From positions 1 to 7,757 of the forward strand of contig JADZET010000292.1 of NCBI GenBank assembly GCA_020850375.1: DNA of 7,757 nt. The letters are read 5' to 3'. The translations under genes and the position numbers were made by a program. The first letter of the stretch is position 1; each line of letters begins with the position of its first letter. This document shows, in pieces, positions 1-5,530 of the stretch. The notes below the pieces were generated by a model. The model made no database searches. It saw only the letters and a list, made by a program, of their open reading frames with translations, and was not told where the DNA came from. The DNA comes from Phycisphaeraceae bacterium (GTDB lineage: Bacteria; Planctomycetota; Phycisphaerae; Phycisphaerales; Phycisphaeraceae).

Positions 1-362
1 GCATCGCCGCCGTCCTGCTCGAGGTCGTCGACGAGGCTGACCCGATCCAGATCGGCGACGTCGAGACCTACACCGTGGTCGTGACCAACCAGGGCTCGGC
101 CGCCGAGACCGACATCCAGATCGTCTGCACCCTCGAGGACGCCATGCAGTTCGTCTCCGCCACCGGCGTCACGGCCGGCACGGCCTCGGGCAGGACCGTC
201 ACCTTCGCTCCCCTGGCGGAACTGGCGCCCAAGGCCAAGGCCGTCTGGAAGCTCCAGGTCAAGGCCCTCAAGCCCGGCGACATCCGCTTCAAGACCTCGA
301 TGACCACCGAGCAGTTGACCCGTCCCGTCGAGGAGACCGAGGCCACCAACTTCTACGAGTAA
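1..362 (+). CDS. C-terminal end of a DUF11 repeat protein (partial)
   Basis: This is the 3' end of a gene that enters from the left edge; the reading frame begins at base 3 and ends at TAA 360-362, leaving 119 residues. The piece reads as one beta-rich DUF11-type (conserved repeat) module: a segment around DVETYTVVVTNQGSA, then DIQIVCTLEDAMQFVSATG, then a closing APKAKAVWKLQVKALKPGDIRF-like strand pair. The T-Y-x-V-x-V-x-N-x-G signature and the late K-A-V-W-K-L-x-V strand are typical of DUF11 domains, which occur in tandem in large secreted or surface proteins of Planctomycetota and other bacteria. The last residues (ETEATNFYE) resemble the usual end of such proteins. No sorting signal or membrane anchor is visible in this piece. 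The rest of the protein, including any signal peptide, lies outside the window, so its role cannot be told beyond a probable extracellular or envelope adhesion or structural part. Confidence 0.8.
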   Translation, partial: IAAVLLEVVDEADPIQIGDVETYTVVVTNQGSAAETDIQIVCTLEDAMQFVSATGVTAGTASGRTVTFAPLAELAPKAKAVWKLQVKALKPGDIRFKTSMTTEQLTRPVEETEATNFYE

Positions 363-404
363 ACCCCGCGGGTTGAACGCTTCGACTTGATCACGCTCAA
401 CGCC

Positions 405-434
405 ATCGGCCGGGCCCGCGCCCGGCCGATTTTT
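405..434 (+). terminator. Intrinsic terminator after the DUF11 gene
   Basis: A perfect 11-bp stem (ATCGGCCGGGC at 405-415 paired with 420-430) has a 4-base loop, CCGC, and runs straight into a T tract at 430-434. It starts 43 bases after the DUF11 stop codon. It should end transcription of that gene and insulate the regulator gene that begins at 504. Confidence 0.88.
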
Positions 435-464
435 CATCCGTGATCCGACGACGACGCGCTCGCC

Positions 465-493
465 TGGACCGGTCCCCCCCGATCGTTTACACT
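465..493 (+). promoter_or_regulatory. Candidate sigma-70-type promoter for the regulator operon
   Basis: TGGACC (465-470) matches the -35 consensus at four of six positions, and TACACT (488-493) matches the -10 consensus at four of six, with the ideal 17-base spacer. It sits just after the terminator at 405-434. The predicted transcription start, about 7 bases past the -10 box, falls near base 500, only a few bases before the ATG at 504, so the transcript would have almost no leader. No Shine-Dalgarno sequence precedes that ATG, which fits. The prediction is by eye only. Confidence 0.45.
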
Positions 494-503
494 AATTTCT
501 GTC

Positions 504-1097
504 ATGACTGAAACGACCGAAATATTCCAAGCTCCTGGAAACCCGGCAGACGCTCCCGGCGAGCGCCTGCAACTGACGCCCGTCATGGAGCGTTTCATCC
601 TTCACTGGGGCGACATGGGACCCCGCTGGGGCATCAACCGCACCATCGCCCAGATCCACGCCCTGCTCTACATCTGGCCCACCCCCCTGACGGCTGAGCA
701 GATCGCCTCGACCCTCTCGGTCGCCCGCTCCAACGTCAGCGTCAGCCTCCGCCAGCTCCAGGAGTGGGGCATCGTCAAGCCCGTCCGCCTGTTCGGCGAC
801 CGCCGGGACCACTTCCAGACCATGACCGACGTCTGGGAGATGTTCCGTCTGATCATGGCCGAGCGCCGCAAGCGCGAGATCGACCCCACCCTCGAGGTCC
901 TCCGCCAATGCGCCGCCCAGGCCCGCACGCCCGGCTCGGCCGATGCCCACGCCCGGCAGAAGCTCGACGAGCTCCTGGGCTTCTTCGAGACCGTCACCCG
1001 CTGGCACGACCAGTTCCACGGCCTGGCCCGCCCGGCCCTGATCCGCCTGGCCAAGATGGGCAGGCACGTCCGCAAGCTGCTGCGAGTCGCCTCATGA
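504..1097 (+). CDS. GbsR/MarR-family transcriptional regulator
   Basis: A 197-residue winged-helix DNA-binding protein. After a short polar N-terminus comes the block FILHWGDMGPRWGINRTIAQ (31-50), the hallmark of GbsR-type regulators, the MarR-like family named after the Bacillus repressor of glycine betaine synthesis genes. The helix-turn-helix follows: LTAEQIASTL (62-71) as the first helix, ARSNVSVSLRQLQEWG (74-89) as the recognition helix, and a wing near VRLFGDRRDHFQT (94-106). The rest (about 107-190) is helical and charged, as expected for a dimerisation region. The length is normal for the family. The ATG at 504 gives the full domain; there is no Shine-Dalgarno and the promoter is very close. 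Its stop overlaps the next gene's start (ATGA, 1094-1097), so the two are probably translationally coupled. By analogy it may control its own operon. The ligand is unknown: no betaine genes are nearby, so an osmolyte role should not be assumed. Confidence 0.9.
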   Translation: MTETTEIFQAPGNPADAPGERLQLTPVMERFILHWGDMGPRWGINRTIAQIHALLYIWPTPLTAEQIASTLSVARSNVSVSLRQLQEWGIVKPVRLFGDRRDHFQTMTDVWEMFRLIMAERRKREIDPTLEVLRQCAAQARTPGSADAHARQKLDELLGFFETVTRWHDQFHGLARPALIRLAKMGRHVRKLLRVAS

Positions 1098-1906
1098 CCA
1101 CCACGGCCCGCACATCTTCGGCGTTCCAGACCGACCACCGAGCCCCGGCGGTCGAGCCGTTGCGGCTCGTCCATCCGGCGGCGGAGGTGGTCTTCCTGAC
1201 CGCCCGATGCCCCTGGCTGTGGCGCGTTCTGATCGAGGCGCCCCCCTCGTCGGGCAACACCGCGCCGTCCCGTCGCTGGCTTCGACCCGAGGGACATGCG
1301 GACCAGTTGCTGCTGACGATCGGCCAGCGACGGGACTGGCATCTGCACGTCCAGTCCGGCCCCAGTCCGGCCGCGGGGCGGACGCCGGACACCACGCCCC
1401 AACCGGTCGCCCGCGAGCCCGAGATGTTCGCCTCCGTCGAGATCGCCGCCGTGGCCGAGGGCCGGCACGCGTGGGCCTCTCTGGCGCATTTTGCGACGCC
1501 TGCCGGCTGCCCGCTGGACCTGGCGGTGGCGTACGGCCTGAGCCACAAACCCCTGCAAATCGAGGGGGATTCGCCTTCCAAGGAAGGGGCCTGGTGCAGC
1601 CTCCAAACCTCGCATGGCTCGCTCGTCTGCTCGTCTAAACCAAGGCCCTTGGCGTCCGGCGGAGACACCGCCTTCGACGCGATGCGCCTGACGTGGACGG
1701 ACCCTGTGCCCCGCGTGTTTGACCTCTTGCTCGTGGGGGGCAGGACGGTGGGGCTGGACGCCACGATCGAACAGGCCGAGTTGCTCCATCGCCTGACGGG
1801 CACACCCGGTCAGATGCGCATCATCGCGGCCCATCTGTGCACCGATGCCGAGCTGCACTACACGCGCCCGCGCTGCTGCTTCGTCGAGGCCGCTCGATAC
1901 GTCTAG
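1094..1906 (+). CDS. Uncharacterised 270-residue protein coupled to the regulator
   Basis: I do not recognise this protein. The start is set at the ATG of the ATGA overlap with the regulator stop; the open frame extends further upstream but only inside the regulator gene. Codon third positions are strongly G/C in this frame for most of its length, which supports real coding over the long frames on the other strand. Visible traits: no signal peptide or membrane segment; a proline- and arginine-rich linker around residues 88-110 splitting an N-terminal part (with VVFLTARCPWLWRVLIEAP, 32-50) from a larger C-terminal part; seven cysteines (39, 139, 168, 179, 249, 261, 262), including a CC pair close to the end (RPRCCFVEAARYV). 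Alternating hydrophobic runs such as VFDLLLVGGRTVGLDAT suggest much beta structure. The stretch 1554-1660 has a slightly lower third-position GC. It lies between a GbsR-like regulator and an NYN protein, most likely in one operon. No function is proposed. Confidence 0.78.
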   Translation: MTTTARTSSAFQTDHRAPAVEPLRLVHPAAEVVFLTARCPWLWRVLIEAPPSSGNTAPSRRWLRPEGHADQLLLTIGQRRDWHLHVQSGPSPAAGRTPDTTPQPVAREPEMFASVEIAAVAEGRHAWASLAHFATPAGCPLDLAVAYGLSHKPLQIEGDSPSKEGAWCSLQTSHGSLVCSSKPRPLASGGDTAFDAMRLTWTDPVPRVFDLLLVGGRTVGLDATIEQAELLHRLTGTPGQMRIIAAHLCTDAELHYTRPRCCFVEAARYV

Positions 1907-1927
1907 CTGTTTTTTTGCCCCACCACC

Positions 1928-2407
1928 ATGCCGCTGCTGATCGACGGCTACAACCTCCTGCACGCCACCATGCCGCCGAGCCTGGCCGGCCTGGATGAGG
2001 AGGGGTTGTGCCGGCTGCTCGCCCGATCGCCCTGGCACGGCCAGAGCATCCGCGTGGTCTGCGACGGCGTGCCCAAGCCCGACACGCCCTCGGCCTCGCC
2101 GGCGCCGGAGGTCGACCTGATCTACTCCGGCCGCAAGCGGTCAGCCGACGACCTGATCATCGAGTTCATCGACGCCGACTCAGCCCCCCGCCGCCTCCTG
2201 GTCGTCAGCGACGACCATCAGATCCAGAAGGCCGCCCGCCGTCGCCGGGCCTCACCGGTCGCCTGCGCGGCCTTTGTCTACCAGCTCAGCACGCTCAACG
2301 CCACGAAACCCTCCCTCGAACTCGAAGCCGACCGGCCGACCGACCTCGACGCCGGCGAGGTCCGTCGATGGCTCAAGGAGTTCGGCCTCGATGACCGTAA
2401 GGCGTGA
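1928..2407 (+). CDS. YacP-like NYN/PIN-fold protein, putative ribonuclease
   Basis: A 159-residue single-domain protein of the NYN (PIN-like) superfamily, closest in look to the YacP/DUF901 group. The acidic residues expected for a metal-dependent nuclease site are present in order: D6 in LLIDGYNLL, D46 in RVVCDGVP, D74-D75 in YSGRKRSADDLI, and D95-D96 in LLVVSDDHQI, followed by a basic stretch KAARRRR (101-107). The family member YacP/Rae1 of Bacillus is a ribosome-associated mRNA endonuclease; whether this protein cuts RNA is inferred. The first ATG (1928) starts exactly at the conserved first strand; there is no Shine-Dalgarno. It begins 21 bases after the unknown gene, so it is probably in the regulator operon, and it ends about 110 bases before pyrH, a pairing with translation genes that fits an RNA-linked role. 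A few lysine-poor, proline-rich residues (50-60) form a probable loop. Confidence 0.85.
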   Translation: MPLLIDGYNLLHATMPPSLAGLDEEGLCRLLARSPWHGQSIRVVCDGVPKPDTPSASPAPEVDLIYSGRKRSADDLIIEFIDADSAPRRLLVVSDDHQIQKAARRRRASPVACAAFVYQLSTLNATKPSLELEADRPTDLDAGEVRRWLKEFGLDDRKA

Positions 2408-2445
2408 GGCTTCGTCTACCCGTAACATGTGTCCCGCTTCGGCAC

Positions 2446-2475
2446 TTGACGCCCCGCCCGCCCAAGCCCGACAAT
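2446..2475 (+). promoter_or_regulatory. Candidate promoter for pyrH-frr
   Basis: TTGACG (2446-2451) is a five-of-six match to the -35 box, and GACAAT (2470-2475) a four-of-six match to the -10 box, 18 bases apart, in the 111-base gap between the NYN gene and pyrH. The implied start of transcription near 2482 would give a leader of roughly 37 bases. No terminator is visible between the NYN gene and this site, so read-through from the upstream operon is also possible. Confidence 0.42.
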
Positions 2476-2518
2476 TCATGCCCACGACCACGCCACCCAC
2501 ACCTTCCAAGGTCCCCTC

Positions 2519-3241
2519 GTGAGTGAACCCCGTTACCAGCGCGTGCTCCTGAAGATCAGCGGCGAGGCCTTCTGCAAGACCGGAGGCTTCGGCATCGACG
2601 GCGAGGAGCTCGAGGTCATCGCCCGTGAGATCTCGGCCGCGGCGCTGCTCGGAACGCAGTTGGCCGTCGTTGTCGGCGGCGGCAACATCATCCGCGGCGC
2701 CTCGCTGGCCCAGCAGGGGCACGTCACCCAGACCACGGCCGACTACATGGGCATGCTCGGCACGGTGATGAACGGCCTGGCGCTCAAGGAGATGCTCGAG
2801 AAGCTCGGACAGCCCGCCCGCGTCCTGAGCGCCCTGCAACTGACCGCCGTGGCCGAGACCTTCATCCGCGGCCGGGCCATCCGCCACATGGAGAAGGGCC
2901 GCGTGGTCATCTTCGTCGCCGGCACGGGAAACCCCTTCTTCACCACCGACTCCGCCGCCGCTCTCCGCGCCGCCGAGATCAACGCCGACGTCCTGCTCAA
3001 GGCCACCAAGGTCGACGGCATCTACGACGACGACCCGATGAAGAACCCCAAGGCCACGCGGTTCGACAAGCTGACCTTCAGGGAGGTCATCGACCGTCGA
3101 CTCAAGGTGATGGACCTGACCGCCTTTAGCATGTGCATGGAGCGCAACATCCCCATCATCGTCTTCAACATGAAGAAGGCCGGCCACATCGCCCAGGTGG
3201 TGCAGGGCGAGAGCAAGGGCACGACCGTCACGCTCGAGTAA
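2519..3241 (+). CDS. pyrH: UMP kinase
   Basis: UMP kinase converts UMP and ATP to UDP and ADP in the cytosol, an essential step of pyrimidine nucleotide synthesis; bacterial enzymes are hexamers of the amino acid kinase fold. The 240 residues match the usual length of about 240. Motifs in order: RVLLKISGEAF (8-18) with the phosphate-binding lysine and SGE; VVGGGNIIRG (51-60); ADYMGMLGTVMNG (74-86), a UMP kinase signature; GTGNPFFTTDSAA (135-147) at the UMP/acceptor site; ATKVDGIYDDDP (162-173) for nucleotide binding; and MDLTAFSMC (198-206). The start is GTG at 2519, the only start that gives the normal short lead before the first strand. Only a weak AAGG lies upstream at about 2508-2511. frr follows 56 bases later on the same strand, the widespread pyrH-frr order, but rpsB and tsf, often found just before pyrH, are not here. 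Confidence 0.97.
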   Translation: MSEPRYQRVLLKISGEAFCKTGGFGIDGEELEVIAREISAAALLGTQLAVVVGGGNIIRGASLAQQGHVTQTTADYMGMLGTVMNGLALKEMLEKLGQPARVLSALQLTAVAETFIRGRAIRHMEKGRVVIFVAGTGNPFFTTDSAAALRAAEINADVLLKATKVDGIYDDDPMKNPKATRFDKLTFREVIDRRLKVMDLTAFSMCMERNIPIIVFNMKKAGHIAQVVQGESKGTTVTLE

Positions 3242-3260
3242 CCAGATACGACATCACGAG

Positions 3261-3286
3261 CCGCGAGCGTCAGCGAGCGGTTTTTT
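3261..3286 (+). repeat. GCGAGCG direct repeat with T tract between pyrH and frr
   Basis: Two copies of GCGAGCG (3263-3269 and 3273-3279) flank TCA. The whole is closed by CCGC (3261-3264) pairing with GCGG (3277-3280), and six T's follow (3281-3286). The helix is imperfect, only four closing pairs plus a short inner pair, so this is at best a weak terminator or attenuator of the pyrH transcript. The sequence looks like a short dispersed GAGCG-type intergenic repeat of the kind I recall from planctomycete genomes; that recollection is unverified. Confidence 0.55.
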
Positions 3287-3291
3287 AGGAG
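3287..3291 (+). promoter_or_regulatory. Shine-Dalgarno site of frr
   Basis: AGGAG ends six bases before the ATG at 3298. It directly abuts the T tract of the preceding repeat. It is notable because most other plus-strand genes here lack such a site; the M29 peptidase gene has a near-identical lead (AGGAGCCTCCC against AGGAGCCTGCC). Confidence 0.8.
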
Positions 3292-3297
3292 CCTGCC

Positions 3298-3864
3298 ATG
3301 GACCTCGACGAAATCCAATTGACCGCCGAAGAGGCGATGACCAAGGCCGTGGACTATCTCAAGCAGGAGCTGCGCGGCATCCGCACGGGCCGGGCCTCGA
3401 CGGCCCTGGTCGAGTTCATCAAGGTCGACTACTTCGGCTCGGCCACCGACCTGCGCTCGCTGGCCCTGATCAGCACGCCCGAGGCCACGCAGATCCTCAT
3501 CAAGCCCTTCGACGCCGGCACGGTCCAACTGATCGTCAAGGCCATCCAGACCTCCGGCCTGGGCCTCAACCCCATGAGCGAGGGCAAGCAGATCCGCCTG
3601 TCCATCCCTCCCCTGACCGGCGAACGCCGCCAGCAACTCATCGGCTCGGTCAAGCACATGGCCGAGAACGCCAAAGTCACCGTCCGCAACGCCCGCCGCG
3701 ACGCCAACAAGCACATCGAGGCCGCCGCAAAGGACAAGACCCTGCACGTCTCCGAGGACGAGATCGAAAAGGCCAAGGAAGAGATCCAGAGCCTGCTCAA
3801 GCAATACGAGAAGGCCGTCGACGACGCGGCCGAGCAGAAGCGGAAAGAAATCGAGACGGTATAA
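3298..3864 (+). CDS. frr: Ribosome recycling factor
   Basis: RRF works with EF-G to split the post-termination ribosome so that subunits can be reused; it is a cytosolic, normally essential protein. The 188 residues fit the usual length of about 185. The sequence shows the N-terminal helix of domain I with LRGIRTGRAS (25-34), the domain II beta region VDYFGSATDLRSLA (43-56) and ILIKPFDAGTV (66-76), IRLSIPPLTGERR (99-111), and the long C-terminal helices with VRNARRDANKHI (129-140) and a lysine/glutamate-rich coiled stretch to the end. A small deviation is ATDLRSLAL where many family members have TPL-x-x-LA; it should not matter. The start is supported by AGGAG six bases upstream. It lies 56 bases after pyrH and is most likely co-transcribed with it, with possible attenuation at 3261-3286. 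Confidence 0.97.
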   Translation: MDLDEIQLTAEEAMTKAVDYLKQELRGIRTGRASTALVEFIKVDYFGSATDLRSLALISTPEATQILIKPFDAGTVQLIVKAIQTSGLGLNPMSEGKQIRLSIPPLTGERRQQLIGSVKHMAENAKVTVRNARRDANKHIEAAAKDKTLHVSEDEIEKAKEEIQSLLKQYEKAVDDAAEQKRKEIETV

Positions 3865-3865
3865 G

Positions 3866-3957
3866 ACGGCGCAAGGCGTAGATACTCCATGAGTGGCGGG
3901 GATTAGTGATGGATTGACTCGTTTGCGCCGTGGGGGAGCGTCGTGCCGCTCCCCCAC
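3866..3957 (+). other. Two adjoining inverted repeats downstream of frr
   Basis: A 9-base arm ACGGCGCAA (3866-3874) is complementary to TTGCGCCGT (3923-3931), enclosing 48 bases that hold a small ACTC-CAT-GAGT hairpin (3884-3894). Overlapping its right arm by two bases is a perfect 11-bp hairpin, GTGGGGGAGCG (3930-3940) with CGCTCCCCCAC (3947-3957) and a 6-base loop. No T tract follows, so it is not a classic intrinsic terminator. It may be a factor-dependent or RNA-protecting 3' end of the pyrH-frr message, a mobile palindromic repeat, or a structured RNA. Confidence 0.55.
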
Positions 3958-3980
3958 ACCCCCTTGACGATTCGGATTCC

Positions 3981-4029
3981 CATCAAAATCCTTCCCGGTT
4001 TCCTTCGTGCTCTTCGTGTCTTCGTGGTT
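3981..4029 (-). repeat. CAC(G/C)AAG-unit repeat, copy 1
   Basis: Read on the minus strand, three units CCACGAAG, ACACGAAG and GCACGAAG lie 8-9 bases apart, then a 10-base spacer-like piece, then GATTTTGATG. Its partner is at 5490-5528 in the opposite orientation. Chance translation of such repeats gives peptides like NHEDTKSTKE, which I recall as a common artefact in environmental genomes. It lies 40 bases before mqnC, and its left end (on the minus strand) touches the region where the mqnC -35 element would be. Confidence 0.7.
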
Positions 4030-4051
4030 CATCTTCCCCCGAAAATTCCGC

Positions 4052-4057
4052 TAAACT
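4052..4057 (+). promoter_or_regulatory. Candidate -10 element of mqnC
   Basis: TAAACT, in the context CTAAACTTAAT, ends 12 bases before the mqnC ATG. It resembles TACACTAAT ahead of the regulator gene at 504. The best -35 candidate, TTCATC at 4028-4033 (18-base spacer), is weak. The predicted leader is only about six bases, and no Shine-Dalgarno sequence is present. Confidence 0.35.
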
Positions 4058-4069
4058 TAATCGCTCGCC

Positions 4070-5485
4070 ATGACCACGCTTGCCCACGATCTTCGCATCG
4101 ACGACGTCATCGCCGGCCACGCCCGCCTGAGCGTGGCCGGCGCGATGCGGCTGTACCGTGAGGCGTCCCTGCACGACCTGGGCCGGTGGTCGACCGCCGT
4201 GGCCGAGCGCATCCACGGCCCGCGCGTCCGCACCTACGTCATCGACCGCAACATCAACTACACCAACGTCTGTTCCGCCTCGTGCACGTTCTGCGCTTTC
4301 AAGCGCGACCTCGGCGAGCAGGGGGCCTACACGCTCAGCCGCGAGCAACTCCACGAGAAGGTCCGCCAGCTCGTGGCCATCGGCGGGACGCAGGTCCTGC
4401 TCCAGGGCGGCATGCACCCGGAGCTGCCGATCGAGTTCTACGAGGAGATGCTGCGGGGCTTAAAGAGCGAATTTCCCGGGGTCCACGTCCACGGCTTTTC
4501 GCCGCCAGAGTTCGTCGAGTTCGTCGCGGTGTTCGATCTGCCGGGCTTCCCGCGCACGGAGCCCAAGAAGAGCCACGAACTGCCCCCGGAAGTCTGGCAG
4601 GCCAAGCTCGAAACCATCATGCGTCGCTTGCAGGCGGCCGGCCTCGACTCGATTCCGGGCGGCGGCGGCGAGATCTTCGCTGAGCACGTCCGCCGGCGGA
4701 TCGGCATCGGCAAGGCGTCGGCTGACCAGTGGCTCGCGGTGATGTCCACGGCTCATCGCCTGGGCATGTGGACCAGCGCGACGATGATGTTCGGCCACAT
4801 CGAGGGCGTGATGGACCGTCTCGACCACATGGCCCGCGTGCGCGCCGCGCAGGACCAAGCCATCGCCGAGAACTGGCCCGGCCGGTACATCAGCTTCATC
4901 GCCTGGCCCTTCCAGCGTGAGAACACCCCTCTCGGCCGCGTCCCCGACTGGGACGCTGAGTCCGGCTCAGCTTTCCCCGGCGACACGCTGGCCGACCTCG
5001 TCGCCGCCGGCAAGGTCGACCCCTGCGATAAAGCGGCCTGCGATGCGGCTGTCCCTTCCGGGGGCAAGCTCGTCCGCATGGCCGGGGCCAGCGAATACCT
5101 CCGCATGCAGGCGATCAGCCGGTTGTTCCTGGACAACATCCACTCCATCGGCAGCTCATGGGTGACCATGGGCCCGAAGATCGGCCAGCTCGCGCTTTTT
5201 TATGGCGCCAGCGACATGGGCTCGGTCATGATGGAGGAGAACGTCGTCAGCGCCGCCGGCACGACCTACTGCCTGAGCGAGGAAGTCCTCTGCCGCCTGA
5301 TCCGCGAGGCTGGGCACGTCCCGGCTCAGCGCGACAACCGGTACCACACGCTCAAACTCCACGACGGGCCCGACTCGCCCGACCTGCGCGTGACGGACTG
5401 GTCCACCCAGCGCGTCAAGAAGCTCCACGTCGAAAAGCACGAACCCGAGCCAGCGACGGTGCCCTTGTCGATCGAGAAGAAGTAA
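4070..5485 (+). CDS. mqnC: Cyclic dehypoxanthinyl futalosine synthase (radical SAM)
   Basis: MqnC is a radical SAM enzyme that cyclises dehypoxanthine futalosine in the futalosine route to menaquinone. The CX3CX2C iron-sulfur motif is C68, C72 and C75 within YVIDRNINYTNVC and the following residues; the RNINYTNVC lead points to MqnC rather than MqnE. Other family blocks: VLLQGGMHP (109-117), HGFSPPE (141-147), GLDSIPGGGGEI (191-202), SADQWLAVMSTAHRLGM (217-233), ATMMFGHIE (237-245), YLRMQAISRLFLDNI (343-357), GPKIGQLALFYGASDMGS (368-385) and MMEENVVSAAG (387-397). At 471 residues it is about 100 longer than usual: extra segments lie near 155-176, near 288-335 (with C319 and C324 as CX4C), and at the C-terminus after about 430. 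All conserved blocks remain, so it should be active. The ATG at 4070 has no Shine-Dalgarno. No other mqn gene is in the window, so it stands alone here. Confidence 0.93.
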   Translation: MTTLAHDLRIDDVIAGHARLSVAGAMRLYREASLHDLGRWSTAVAERIHGPRVRTYVIDRNINYTNVCSASCTFCAFKRDLGEQGAYTLSREQLHEKVRQLVAIGGTQVLLQGGMHPELPIEFYEEMLRGLKSEFPGVHVHGFSPPEFVEFVAVFDLPGFPRTEPKKSHELPPEVWQAKLETIMRRLQAAGLDSIPGGGGEIFAEHVRRRIGIGKASADQWLAVMSTAHRLGMWTSATMMFGHIEGVMDRLDHMARVRAAQDQAIAENWPGRYISFIAWPFQRENTPLGRVPDWDAESGSAFPGDTLADLVAAGKVDPCDKAACDAAVPSGGKLVRMAGASEYLRMQAISRLFLDNIHSIGSSWVTMGPKIGQLALFYGASDMGSVMMEENVVSAAGTTYCLSEEVLCRLIREAGHVPAQRDNRYHTLKLHDGPDSPDLRVTDWSTQRVKKLHVEKHEPEPATVPLSIEKK

Positions 5486-5489
5486 GGCT

Positions 5490-5528
5490 AACCACCAAGT
5501 CACCAAGGACACCAAGAAGATTTTGAAG
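5490..5528 (+). repeat. CAC(G/C)AAG-unit repeat, copy 2
   Basis: Three units CCACCAAG, TCACCAAG and ACACCAAG precede GATTTTGAAG, starting 4 bases after the mqnC stop. Aligned to the reverse complement of 3981-4029, 22 of the first 29 positions and 9 of the last 10 agree, with a 10-base gap between the two blocks. With copy 1 it forms an imperfect inverted pair around mqnC. Confidence 0.7.
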
Positions 5529-5530
5529 AC

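Noticed and set aside
1884..1916. Possible terminator at the end of the unknown gene (TCGAG-GCCG-CTCGA stem and seven T's)
   Set aside because: The stem is only 5 bp, lies inside the coding region, and is 12 bases from the T run, too far for an intrinsic terminator; the next gene starts 21 bases after the stop.
668..2038. Long minus-strand open frame opposite the regulator and unknown gene
   Set aside because: It spans two plus-strand genes, one of them clearly recognised, has an arginine- and glycine-rich composition typical of antisense frames in GC-rich DNA, and shows no known motif.
3981..4029. CRISPR-like reading of the CAC(G/C)AAG units
   Set aside because: Units are 8-9 bases without distinct spacers, far too short for repeats and spacers of a CRISPR array.
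3022..4032. Minus-strand open frame beginning NHEDTKSTKE
   Set aside because: It runs antisense to frr and the end of pyrH; its N-terminus is a chance translation of the CAC(G/C)AAG repeat.
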